Of a stretch of 64,000 nt of DNA, positions 54,882 to 62,964 are shown piece by piece. Origin of the DNA: Treponema sp. (lineage in GTDB: Bacteria > Spirochaetota > Spirochaetia > Treponematales > Treponemataceae); assembly GCA_017629095.1 (NCBI GenBank), contig JAGBXW010000104.1, positions 1 through 64,000 of the forward strand, given 5' to 3'. The position numbers and the translations under genes are program-made. Each line of letters starts with the position of its first letter. Position 1 is the first letter of the stretch. Under the pieces are notes generated by a model. That model was not told the DNA's origin, ran no database searches, and saw nothing but the letters and a program-made list of their open reading frames with translations.

Positions 54882-54916
54882 TTGTCGTCACAATTGCAAC
54901 GTGTTTTGTGGTTGTG

Positions 54917-55092
54917 ATTCTCTGGAGAGTTCCCAGAATGCTGAATTTCAGTTGCATGGGGCGCCGAAGGGTTAAGGCTATTCGAGCCGATATCTCAGGC
55001 AAAGTGGACGGAGCTCATAAAAACCTGTTCAACCCACTCTTTAGAGAGCCTGTTACAGTCCGTGTGGAATGTAGGGCTCTTATCTTTTTTTA
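54917..55092 (+). promoter_or_regulatory. Glycine riboswitch (single aptamer) with terminator
   Basis: The conserved blocks occur in order: CTCTGGAGAG, GCGCCGAAGGG, then ATCTCAGGCAAAGTGGACGGAG, matching the glycine (gcvT-type) aptamer. Downstream AGAGCC (55045-55050) pairs with GGCTCT (55075-55080), followed by TATCTTTTTTT, an intrinsic terminator serving as expression platform. Only one full aptamer is visible. It controls the adjacent alanine/glycine symporter. An open frame across it (54836-55093) is not a gene. Confidence 0.88.
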
Positions 55093-55120
55093 AAGGGACA
55101 TTGCTCCCGCAGGAATTGAC

Positions 55121-56560
55121 ATGTCTTTCGATTCAATTCTCTCTTCCATTAACGATGTTGTTTGGGGAATTCCCACCATCGTCTTGATCTTGGTGACTGG
55201 TCTTGTTTTGACCATTCGTCTTCGTTGTATCCAGTTTAGTCAGCTGGGTCGAGGTTTCCGTTCTATCTTCCGCAAGCGGGAAGGCAGCGAGGGGGAGGTT
55301 TCTGCCTTTGCAGCCCTTTGTACCGCCCTTTCTGCCACCATTGGTACAGGAAACATCGTGGGTGTTGCCACTGCAATTTCTGCTGGTGGTCCTGGTGCCC
55401 TGTTCTGGATGTGGATTGCAGCAATTCTTGGTACTGCCACCAAATTTGCTGAATGTATGCTGGCTTGTAAGTTCCGAGAGGTAAAGGAAGACGGCCATAT
55501 TTTAGGTGGTCCCTTCTATACAATAGAAAAGGGAATGGGAGCCAAGTGGAAGTGGCTTGCCAAGCTCTTTGCCTTCTTTGCCGTTTGTGCAGGAATTTTG
55601 GGTATTGGTACCATGACCCAGATTAACGGTATCACCAGTGCCATTAACAATGCCTTTGACCCCACCAACAGCAATATTGCCTTCTCTCTGATGGGAAATA
55701 ATTATTCTTGGGCAACAGTTATTGGTGGAGCCATCGTAACCATTTGTGCTGCATTGGTAATCCTCGGTGGTCTCAAGCGAATTGCCAAGGTTTCCGAGGT
55801 TGTAGTTCCCTTTATGGCGATTATCTACGTGTTCTTGGGATTGAGCGTTGTGGTAATGAATGCCACCAAGATTCCTGCTGCCTTTGCTACCATTTTCCAG
55901 AGTGCTTTCGGTATGAGTGCTGTTGCAGGTGGTGCCATGGGCTTTGTCATGAAGCAAATGACCGATGCCATGCAGAAGGGTGTTGCCCGAGGAATCTTTT
56001 CTAACGAAGCTGGTCTTGGTTCTGCTCCCATTGCTGCAAGTTCTGCCCAGATGAAGGACCCAGTAGAGCAGGGCTTGGTAAGCATGACAGGTACCGTTAT
56101 CGATACCTTGATTATCTGTACCATGACAGGACTTTCCATCGTTATTGCTGGTGAAGATATTTGGAGCAATCCTGAGCTCAAGGGTGTAGTCCTTACCACT
56201 GCAGCCTTTTCCAAGGTGCTGGGTGGAGATGGCCTGAGCGTTCAGTTCCTGTTGATGCTTTGTCTGGTGTTCTTTGCCTTCACTACAATTTTGGGCTGGG
56301 ACTATTACAGCGAGCGTTGTCTTGAATACTTAACTAATGGCCACATGAAGGCTGTAGGTGTATTCCGTTTCCTGTACATTGTGGCAATTGCCATTGGTCC
56401 TTACATGACCATTAGTGCCGTCTGGACTATTGCCGACATCACCAATGGTCTTATGGCCATTCCTAACTGTGTGTCATTGATTGTGCTGAGCGGACTTGCT
56501 GCCCGCCACACAAAGGACTATCTGACCCGCTTCCCAACCTTTGAGTCTGAGGAAGAGTAA
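55121..56560 (+). CDS. Alanine/glycine:cation symporter (AgcS family)
   Basis: A 479-residue secondary transporter with about ten membrane helices. The family signature near the N-terminus is CTALSATIGTGNIVGVATAI and GGPGALFWMWIAAILGTATKFAE, with GIFSNEAGLGSAPIAASSA near ~295. It imports alanine or glycine with sodium or protons. The upstream glycine riboswitch points to glycine. Its stop codon is directly adjacent to the stop of the convergent helicase gene (no bases between). Confidence 0.95.
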   Translation: MSFDSILSSINDVVWGIPTIVLILVTGLVLTIRLRCIQFSQLGRGFRSIFRKREGSEGEVSAFAALCTALSATIGTGNIVGVATAISAGGPGALFWMWIAAILGTATKFAECMLACKFREVKEDGHILGGPFYTIEKGMGAKWKWLAKLFAFFAVCAGILGIGTMTQINGITSAINNAFDPTNSNIAFSLMGNNYSWATVIGGAIVTICAALVILGGLKRIAKVSEVVVPFMAIIYVFLGLSVVVMNATKIPAAFATIFQSAFGMSAVAGGAMGFVMKQMTDAMQKGVARGIFSNEAGLGSAPIAASSAQMKDPVEQGLVSMTGTVIDTLIICTMTGLSIVIAGEDIWSNPELKGVVLTTAAFSKVLGGDGLSVQFLLMLCLVFFAFTTILGWDYYSERCLEYLTNGHMKAVGVFRFLYIVAIAIGPYMTISAVWTIADITNGLMAIPNCVSLIVLSGLAARHTKDYLTRFPTFESEEE

Positions 56561-58699
56561 TTACTGACCCTTTCGTGAAAACATAGCTGCCAAGGACGCC
56601 ATCATGTTCTTGGCAGTTTCTGTATCCACCGTTGCAGCTGGCTCGTGGTATTCCACCAATTCTGGAGGAATCTCATCCAAAAAGCGAGATGGTTCGGTCT
56701 CCACCATGGCCTGCATCTTTTTGCGGTGGCGACAGGCAGAAATAAAGAGCTTGTGCTGGGCCCGTGTAATGGCCACGTAAAAAAGCCGCCGCTCCTCCTC
56801 AATATTTTCTTCGCTTTCTTCTATACTTCGTGCATGGGGAATAATGCCATCCTCCGCCCCCGCAATAAACACCACAGGAAACTCCAATCCCTTAGAAGCG
56901 TGGATGGTCATGAGGTTTACCTTTCCCTTGAATGAGTCATCTTCCATGTCATCCCGAGACAAAAGGGTAATGCGGTTCAAATAGGTAAAGAGGCTAGGAT
57001 CCCCGCCACTGGCAGTTTCTCCATTTTCCCAGGTTTCCAAAGATTGTAGCAGGCTTTCTATGTTCAAGAACTTAAAGCGAGCCGCCTTTTCGTTTTTCTG
57101 GTACTCGCTAATGAGGTAATCCCAGTAATTGATTTCCTGAATCATGTCCCGCACCTTCTTTGCCAATCCATGGCCAGAAAGCAAGGTGCTTCTCCACCGG
57201 GAAATTAGCTCCACAAAGGAAGCCAGTTCCACCAATGTCTTCTTATTTATACCCAAGCCTAGATCCTCTTCCTCACAGACTGGTTCTAGGGTCATCAGCT
57301 GAAATTCTTCTTCCTGCTCCTGCTGTAAATTTTCTTCCTCAGCTTCTTTTTTTCGGCATTCAATGCCTTCCATTTGCAATGCCTTGGAAATTGCCTGCCA
57401 CAGGGAGCAATTATGCTCACGAGCTAGCTCGTTCAAGGTTTCCAAGGTTTTGCGTCCAATGCCACGGCGAGGGGTGTTCAAGATTCGCAGCAGGTTGATG
57501 TCATCGTCGTGGTTGGCACAAACTCGCAGATAGCTGATGACATCCTTGATTTCCTTTCGCTGAAAAAAGCTGGAGCCTCCGCTGATGGTATAAGGAATGT
57601 TAGCCGCCAAAAAGGCTTCTTCAATGGCACGGCTTTGGGTATTTGCCCGCATCAGCACACCAAAGTCATCGTAGCTTCGCTTTTCTGACATACAGATTCC
57701 CTGAATGGCTTCTGCAATAAAGTCTGCCTCTGCCGCTTCGTTTTCTGGCAAAAAGATTTCAATGGGGCGACCAGAACCATTTCCAGACCACAGGGCCTTG
57801 TCCTTGCGGTTGGTGTTGTGGGAGATAACGCCGTTGGCTGCTGCCAAAATGGTTTCTGTGGAGCGGTAGTTTTGCTCCAGTCGGATTTCCTTTACCTGGG
57901 GAAAATCCCGTTCAAACATGCGGATATTTTCGTAGTTCGCTCCTCGCCAAGAATAAATGGATTGGTCGTCGTCTCCTACCACCGCCACATTTTGATCTGC
58001 CAAAAGGTGCATCATCTGGTATTGCTGAATTGAAGTATCCTGGAATTCATCCACCATAATGTACTTGTAGCGGTTACGATACTGCTCCAATACGTCTGGA
58101 TGTTCCTGAAACAGGCGGATGGGTAGGGTAATCAGGTCATCAAAGTCCACTGCATTGTATAGCTGCAAGCCTCGCTGGTATTCTTGATACAGCTGTTGGT
58201 ACTGAACATTTCCCCGCAGCTTGGGATTAGGATTGTCCCAGGTCCACCGTCCTGTTTTAATATTGGAAAAAAGTCCTCCTATGGCATACACGTCTAGTGC
58301 ATCTGCCGTAAAGCCCAGCTCCCGTCCTGTTTCCTTAATGAGCTGGTTTCTGTCTGTATCATCGTAAATGGAAAAGTTAGTTCTCCAGCCTAATTTTTCT
58401 ATGTCTTGTCGCAGTACCTTTACTCCAAAGGCATGAAAGGTGGAGACGGTAAGATTTTGGAGCTTTTTTCCTGTCTTTTCCTTGATTCGCTCTTCCATTT
58501 CTCGTGCTGCCTTATTTGTAAAGGTAAGGGCCAGAATCTGGCTTTGAGGAATTCCTTTTTCTAGCATATGGGCAATGCGATAGGTGATAACTCGTGTTTT
58601 GCCGCTTCCTGCACCTGCAATAATCAGCAGGGGGCCTTCGGTGGTGGTGACAGCTTCAAATTGTTCTTGATTAAGTTCTTGACGTAATTTTTCCAGCAT
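56561..58699 (-). CDS. UvrD/PcrA-type ATP-dependent 3'-5' DNA helicase
   Basis: Superfamily 1A helicase: Walker A GAGSGKTRVITYRI, Ia ALTFTNKAAREMEERI, II VDEFQDTS, III VGDDDQSIYSWRGA, IV ILRLEQNYRST-like, V GLEFPVVFIAGAEDGIIPH, VI EERRLFYVAITRA. The length of ~712 aa and the C-terminal region fit PcrA/UvrD, active in repair and replication-fork maintenance. The ATG at 58699 is chosen because MLEKLRQELNQEQFEAV is the normal start; a TTG at 58735 would add 12 residues. Neither has a clear ribosome binding site. Confidence 0.93.
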   Translation of the reverse strand: MLEKLRQELNQEQFEAVTTTEGPLLIIAGAGSGKTRVITYRIAHMLEKGIPQSQILALTFTNKAAREMEERIKEKTGKKLQNLTVSTFHAFGVKVLRQDIEKLGWRTNFSIYDDTDRNQLIKETGRELGFTADALDVYAIGGLFSNIKTGRWTWDNPNPKLRGNVQYQQLYQEYQRGLQLYNAVDFDDLITLPIRLFQEHPDVLEQYRNRYKYIMVDEFQDTSIQQYQMMHLLADQNVAVVGDDDQSIYSWRGANYENIRMFERDFPQVKEIRLEQNYRSTETILAAANGVISHNTNRKDKALWSGNGSGRPIEIFLPENEAAEADFIAEAIQGICMSEKRSYDDFGVLMRANTQSRAIEEAFLAANIPYTISGGSSFFQRKEIKDVISYLRVCANHDDDINLLRILNTPRRGIGRKTLETLNELAREHNCSLWQAISKALQMEGIECRKKEAEEENLQQEQEEEFQLMTLEPVCEEEDLGLGINKKTLVELASFVELISRWRSTLLSGHGLAKKVRDMIQEINYWDYLISEYQKNEKAARFKFLNIESLLQSLETWENGETASGGDPSLFTYLNRITLLSRDDMEDDSFKGKVNLMTIHASKGLEFPVVFIAGAEDGIIPHARSIEESEENIEEERRLFYVAITRAQHKLFISACRHRKKMQAMVETEPSRFLDEIPPELVEYHEPAATVDTETAKNMMASLAAMFSRKGQ

Positions 58700-58781
58700 G
58701 GAAACGATTTTATGGAAAATACTTTTTTGTTGCAAGGGTGGAATTGATGTTGTATACTAGAAAAGATATACGGGAGGTTTT

Positions 58782-60128
58782 ATGAGTGTGTTTCAGAATG
58801 TTTCAGCATTTTTAGGTCGTAACGGTTTCCCTATTGGAGGCCCTGACATAAATTCTGTTATTGCAGGTCTTTTGTACGACATGCAGCATGGTCTTGATTC
58901 CGGTAGTGGCGATGGGCCCATGGATGCCCGCCAGCCCATGATTCCTACTTGGGGAATGCCTCCAGAAAAATCACCAAAAGATACCAGCGTCATCGTCATT
59001 GATGCGGGTGGAACAAATTTTCGCTCCTGCTTAGTTACCTTTGATGCAGAGGGCAATCCCAGTATTTCCCACTTGGAAAAATGCTCCATGCCCGGTATTG
59101 AGCGGGAATTGTCCAAAGACGAATTCTTTGACCAAATTGCCACCAATCTTGACCACCTCAAGAATAAGAGTACCCGAATCGGTTTTTGTTTCTCCTATGC
59201 CATGAAAATCCTCCCCGACGGTGACGGTGAGGTACTTTCCTTCTCCAAGGAAATCAATGCTCAGGCGGTAATCGGCTCCAAGGTAGGAGCCTGTCTTTCC
59301 GAAGCTCTGGTAAAGCGGGGCTGGAACAAGCCTGAACGCATCGTTCTCTTGAACGACACCACAGCAGCTTTGTTGGCAGGTGCTTCTCGCAATGTGCCTG
59401 GCATGAAGTATAGCTCCTACGTGGGCTTGATTCTCGGAACCGGCATGAACTCAGCCTACATCGAATACAGCCCCATCAAAAAGATTGAAGGTCAGGTGGC
59501 CACTCCACCTCCAGCCCAAATTGTTGTTTGTGAGTCAGGCATGTTCGACAAGCTGCCTCGTTCCTCCTTTGACATAGCCTTTGATTCCAGCACCAATACT
59601 CCTGGTCGCTATGTTATGGAAAAAATGTGCTCTGGAGCCTACCTTGGTCCCTTGGCCACATTTGCCCTAAAAGCTGCCGCCATGGAAGGCTTATTCTCAG
59701 AGCATGTAGCTTCCCGTCTTGCAGCCCTTCCCAAGGCGGACCTCTACGATGTGGACCAGTTCCTGTACGGCCCCTATCGCCACGATACGGTACTGGGAGA
59801 TGTAGTTGCCCCCGGAACCCAGGATGATTACGACACCATGTATCTGATTCTTGATGCCATCATCGAGCGGTCTGCCCGTCTTACCACTGCCGTCATTGCA
59901 TCTTGTGTCATCAAAAGTGGCAAGGGAGAGTGGCCTACAAAGCCTGTTTGTGTCCTGTGCAATGGTACAACCTTCTTTAAGACCCATAATCTTCGCTCCA
60001 GAATCCACGCATATCTTGATAAGTATCTTTCTGACCAGCGTCACCTGTACTTTGATATTGTAGCCATGGACAATGACATAACCCTTGGTACTGCCATTGG
60101 TGCCCTGTCCTCCAGTTTGAGTAAGTAA
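58782..60128 (+). CDS. Hexokinase (eukaryotic-type family)
   Basis: ATP-dependent hexose kinase with the actin-like fold. Phosphate-1 motif VIVIDAGGTNFRSCLVTFD (~67-85), the sugar-binding region (SFSKEINAQAVIGSKVG and VLLNDTTAALLAGASRN with the catalytic Asp), GLILGTGMNSAYIEY, and the C-terminal VCVLCNGTTFFKTHNLR and DNDITLGTAIGAL. A 448-aa single-unit hexokinase of this family is typical of Treponema. GGGAGG precedes the ATG, with a TATACT -10 near 58752. It supplies glucose 6-phosphate to glycolysis. Confidence 0.94.
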   Translation: MSVFQNVSAFLGRNGFPIGGPDINSVIAGLLYDMQHGLDSGSGDGPMDARQPMIPTWGMPPEKSPKDTSVIVIDAGGTNFRSCLVTFDAEGNPSISHLEKCSMPGIERELSKDEFFDQIATNLDHLKNKSTRIGFCFSYAMKILPDGDGEVLSFSKEINAQAVIGSKVGACLSEALVKRGWNKPERIVLLNDTTAALLAGASRNVPGMKYSSYVGLILGTGMNSAYIEYSPIKKIEGQVATPPPAQIVVCESGMFDKLPRSSFDIAFDSSTNTPGRYVMEKMCSGAYLGPLATFALKAAAMEGLFSEHVASRLAALPKADLYDVDQFLYGPYRHDTVLGDVVAPGTQDDYDTMYLILDAIIERSARLTTAVIASCVIKSGKGEWPTKPVCVLCNGTTFFKTHNLRSRIHAYLDKYLSDQRHLYFDIVAMDNDITLGTAIGALSSSLSK

Positions 60129-60152
60129 GGGCAACAGGTTTCCTTCAATAAA

Positions 60153-60200
60153 AAAGGCTATCGACGAAGTAAAAAGCACTTCATCGATAGCCTTTCTTGT
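60153..60200. terminator. Bidirectional terminator between hexokinase and the FlbB-like gene
   Basis: A stem of about 18 bp, AAAGGCTATCGAcGAAGT/ACTTCaTCGATAGCCTTT, flanked by A-run and CTTTCTTGT, serving both convergent genes. Confidence 0.88.
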
Positions 60201-60223
60201 ATCTTAAAAATTGACTTGCAAAA

Positions 60224-60883
60224 TTATTCTTCAGCAGAAGTCGTAGTTGCCATTGGTTTACTGAGCATTTTTCGCTGAACTTGGGCTGCACGGTCAGCAG
60301 GCATCATCATGAGCCAAGTAGAAGCCAATGAAACGCTTCCTGCCTCCTCTGCAATTTGGTCTGCCATTCGCAGAATATCAATAACATCCTGATCATCCAT
60401 AGCCACCAAAATGTCAACTGCATTCTGGGGAGGCATGTTGTTCAGGTTTTGTACGTTTGTAACAATATTCAACTGGCGTCCGTCGTACTGGCTCACAGTA
60501 CTGTTAAAGGCAATTTCACGCTCTTCCTGAGCTACCCGCCGATTTTCCAGTTCCTGGGCTGTCTGCTGATTCAAGGCTTCTGCTTGAACCAGTTGAGTTT
60601 CCCGTTGATTCAGCTCTTCTTCTTTGAGGGTAAGGGACTCCAATCGCTTTTGGAAGCGGTCATTATCTAAATCTGCCTCCAAGGGTTCTGTTCCTGTGGC
60701 TGAGGTGGAAGTCTGAGTTTGCAAACCAAAAAGTCGATACACAGGAGCAAATACACTTTTAACCTGAATAACACTGAGATAATCAAACCAGACCAAACCT
60801 GCAAGTATCAGAATGATAATTAAAAAAAGCAGTATGATAGTTTTTCCTATATTATTGTGTCTTCTGCGTCTGGCCATTTCCAT
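60224..60883 (-). CDS. FlbB/MotE-like flagellar protein
   Basis: Basic N-terminus and one transmembrane helix (IGKTIILLFLIIILILAGLVWF, ~12-33), then a coiled coil (~75-125; RLESLTLKEEELNQRETQLVQAE). The C-terminal MgtE-N-like domain includes NLNNMPPQNAVDILVAMDDQDVIDILRMADQ and MMMPADRAAQVQRKM. This architecture fits FlbB of spirochetes, a periplasmic flagellar collar and stator-recruiting protein, or MotE relatives elsewhere. The name is tentative. It stands apart from the other flagellar genes here. Confidence 0.72.
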   Translation of the reverse strand: MEMARRRRHNNIGKTIILLFLIIILILAGLVWFDYLSVIQVKSVFAPVYRLFGLQTQTSTSATGTEPLEADLDNDRFQKRLESLTLKEEELNQRETQLVQAEALNQQTAQELENRRVAQEEREIAFNSTVSQYDGRQLNIVTNVQNLNNMPPQNAVDILVAMDDQDVIDILRMADQIAEEAGSVSLASTWLMMMPADRAAQVQRKMLSKPMATTTSAEE

Positions 60884-61015
60884 CCCCGTACATTCAATTC
60901 AATTACCTGTCCCAAAATCTACAGTTTACCAAAGGAGACAGGCCTATAATAATATATCGGCAAATAATTCAGCAATACAAGTATATTTTCAAAAAAAATA
61001 CACGCTATATTTCCC

Positions 61016-61044
61016 TTGTCAAGTTTTTTGTTTCAAGTTATACT
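61016..61044 (+). promoter_or_regulatory. Promoter of a leaderless lipoprotein gene
   Basis: TTGTCA (61016-61021), 17-nt spacer, TATACT (61039-61044). The ATG at 61052 is 8 nt after the -10, so transcripts would have essentially no leader. GAAGG falls in the gap but would not be transcribed in full. Confidence 0.6.
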
Positions 61045-61051
61045 GAAGGTT

Positions 61052-61861
61052 ATGAAAGTTCGTAATTCCTTATTGATTTTAATTTTTTTAGTTTCTTTTT
61101 CTTTTTTTTCTTGTGATACACTTTTTGATATTTTGGGATTGGCAGGAAGTGGGGATGCACTATTTACTAATGCAGAGGCTGTAGAGGCCATGAAATCTGC
61201 TTTAAACATTGGAGCAGACAATGCTTCTAATGAACTCTCGAAAGAGAATGCCTATTACAATGATCCTTTGCTTAAAATATTACTTCCTCCAGAGGCGGAC
61301 GTTATTCTTGATGTAATTGAAAAAATTCCTGATGGTGAAAAACTTGTTAATAATGTTATAAAAGGGCTTAATCGCAGTGCAGAAGAGGCTGCAAAAGAAG
61401 TAGTTCCTATCTTTTCTACTGCCATCGCAGATATGACGGTGCAGGATGGTATAGGTATTGTTACTGGAGAAAGAGATGCTGCTACTGTGTATCTAAAAGA
61501 CAAGACGTATAGCCAATTGATGGAGTTGTATGAACCGGAGATGGAGGACGTGTTGGATATGCCCCTTATTCCAGTGGTTAATATTTCTACAAATACAGCT
61601 TGGAAAAATCTTGTTGATGCGTACAATGATAACATAGCTAGTTTGGATGATAATTTGATTGGTGGTATTATTGGTGGTTTGGCAGGTGTAACTTTAGAAC
61701 CAGTTGAAGTAGACCTTTCCCAGTATGTTACTGGTAAGGCTCTCGATGGCGTTTTTCTTACGGTTGCAGAAGAGGAAGGTAAAATTCGAGATAATCCTTG
61801 GGGCTATGCTTCGAATATAATAGAAAAAGTATTTGGAGCAGTAAAAAATAACTTCAAGTAA
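61052..61861 (+). CDS. DUF4197 lipoprotein
   Basis: Signal peptide with lipobox FSFFSC (Cys ~22), then a helical DUF4197-type domain: DALFTNAEAVEAMKSALNIGADNASNELSKENAYYNDPLLKILLPPEA, and later LKDKTYSQLMELYEPEM and LDGVFLTVAEEEGKIRDNP. DUF4197 proteins are exported and of unknown function. The gene precedes fliQ by 23 bp in the same direction, where fliP would be expected in many genomes. Confidence 0.88.
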   Translation: MKVRNSLLILIFLVSFSFFSCDTLFDILGLAGSGDALFTNAEAVEAMKSALNIGADNASNELSKENAYYNDPLLKILLPPEADVILDVIEKIPDGEKLVNNVIKGLNRSAEEAAKEVVPIFSTAIADMTVQDGIGIVTGERDAATVYLKDKTYSQLMELYEPEMEDVLDMPLIPVVNISTNTAWKNLVDAYNDNIASLDDNLIGGIIGGLAGVTLEPVEVDLSQYVTGKALDGVFLTVAEEEGKIRDNPWGYASNIIEKVFGAVKNNFK

Positions 61862-61884
61862 TAAAAAGAGTTTGGGAGGTTTAA

Positions 61885-62154
61885 ATGTCAATTGGTGATG
61901 TTGTCGCATTGATGCGGGATGGTGTACTCCAGATTCTCATGTTAGTAGCTCCAATTTTGGGTGCTGCCCTTATTATTGGTCTTGTAGTAGCTATTTTTCA
62001 GGCTACTACATCTATCCAGGAACAGACCCTTACCTTTGCACCTAAATTCTTTGTTATCCTTGCAGTACTTGCCTTATTAGGGGGATGGATGTTCACCTCC
62101 ATGCGAGAATACACCATTGAGCTGTTCCGAATGATTGCTGTGCTGGGGCGCTAA
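61885..62154 (+). CDS. fliQ: Flagellar export protein FliQ
   Basis: An 89-residue, two-helix membrane protein: MRDGVLQILMLVAPILGAALIIGLVVAIFQATTSIQEQTLTFAPK matches FliQ, a component of the flagellar type III export gate (FliPQR). GGGAGG lies upstream. The fliR GTG follows immediately after the TAA. Confidence 0.95.
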   Translation: MSIGDVVALMRDGVLQILMLVAPILGAALIIGLVVAIFQATTSIQEQTLTFAPKFFVILAVLALLGGWMFTSMREYTIELFRMIAVLGR

Positions 62155-62964
62155 GTGCTGACCCAGCTCCTTGATAAGGCACCGTTGTATCTGCTAGTCG
62201 CTGCTCGGTGCCTAGCCATGTTCATGATTCTCCCCCTTTTTTCTACTCGTTCCGTTTCCACTGTAGCTAAGGTGGCTTTGGCCGGTTATGTGGCTTTTAT
62301 CTTGTTGCCTACAGCCTTTGGTGGTGGTTACGAGGGACTTGATAGCATTTATGATGTTTCTACCCTGCAATATGTGTTGCTGTTGGTGGGGGAGGGATTG
62401 ATTGGCATTATCACTGGTTTTTTTATAACCATGCTTTTTGCTGCCTTTAGTTCTGCAGGACAGTTCTTTTCCTTTCAGATGGGACTTTCTGCTGCAGAAG
62501 CCTATGATGCCCTGTCACAAGTAGAAAACCCCTTGATGGGTCAGCTTTTGAACTTGATTGCCATGTTTCTTTTTTTAACCACCGAAGGATTTCAACAGGT
62601 GTTTCTCCACGGAATGGTAGAAAGCATTCAATCTATGAATGCCATGACCCTCGTTGTGGCAGAGTCTCGTGGTGCCTTTATGGAATTGTTACTGAAGGGG
62701 TTATCTGGCCTTTTCTTTAATGCCACCATGATAGCCCTTCCTTTAACAGGAACCTTCTTTTTGGTGTCGGTATCCATGGGGCTTCTTTCCAAGGCCGCAC
62801 CCCAGATGAACCTGTTGTCAGAAGGTATTCCCCTGACCATGTTGTTAGGATTTTTGCTTTTATTTTTGGCTCTTGGTCCCATGTGTGATCTTTTTATCCA
62901 GCTTTTTGATGGTGCCTTTGTCAGTATTCAGGAATTGCTCACCAAGGTGGGAGTGCCCCTATGA
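62155..62964 (+). CDS. fliR: Flagellar export protein FliR
   Basis: A 269-residue membrane protein with six hydrophobic segments. FliR features are AARCLAMFMILPLFSTRSVSTVAKVALAGYVAFIL, GEGLIGIITGFFITMLFAAFSSAGQFFSFQMGLS and GLLSKAAPQMNLLSEGIPLTMLLGFLLL. Translation starts at GTG directly after fliQ and its stop overlaps the flhB start (ATGA), so the three genes are translationally coupled. Confidence 0.95.
   Translation: MLTQLLDKAPLYLLVAARCLAMFMILPLFSTRSVSTVAKVALAGYVAFILLPTAFGGGYEGLDSIYDVSTLQYVLLLVGEGLIGIITGFFITMLFAAFSSAGQFFSFQMGLSAAEAYDALSQVENPLMGQLLNLIAMFLFLTTEGFQQVFLHGMVESIQSMNAMTLVVAESRGAFMELLLKGLSGLFFNATMIALPLTGTFFLVSVSMGLLSKAAPQMNLLSEGIPLTMLLGFLLLFLALGPMCDLFIQLFDGAFVSIQELLTKVGVPL

Noticed and set aside
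54836-55093. 85-codon plus-strand open frame upstream of the symporter
   Set aside because: It coincides with the glycine riboswitch and its terminator.
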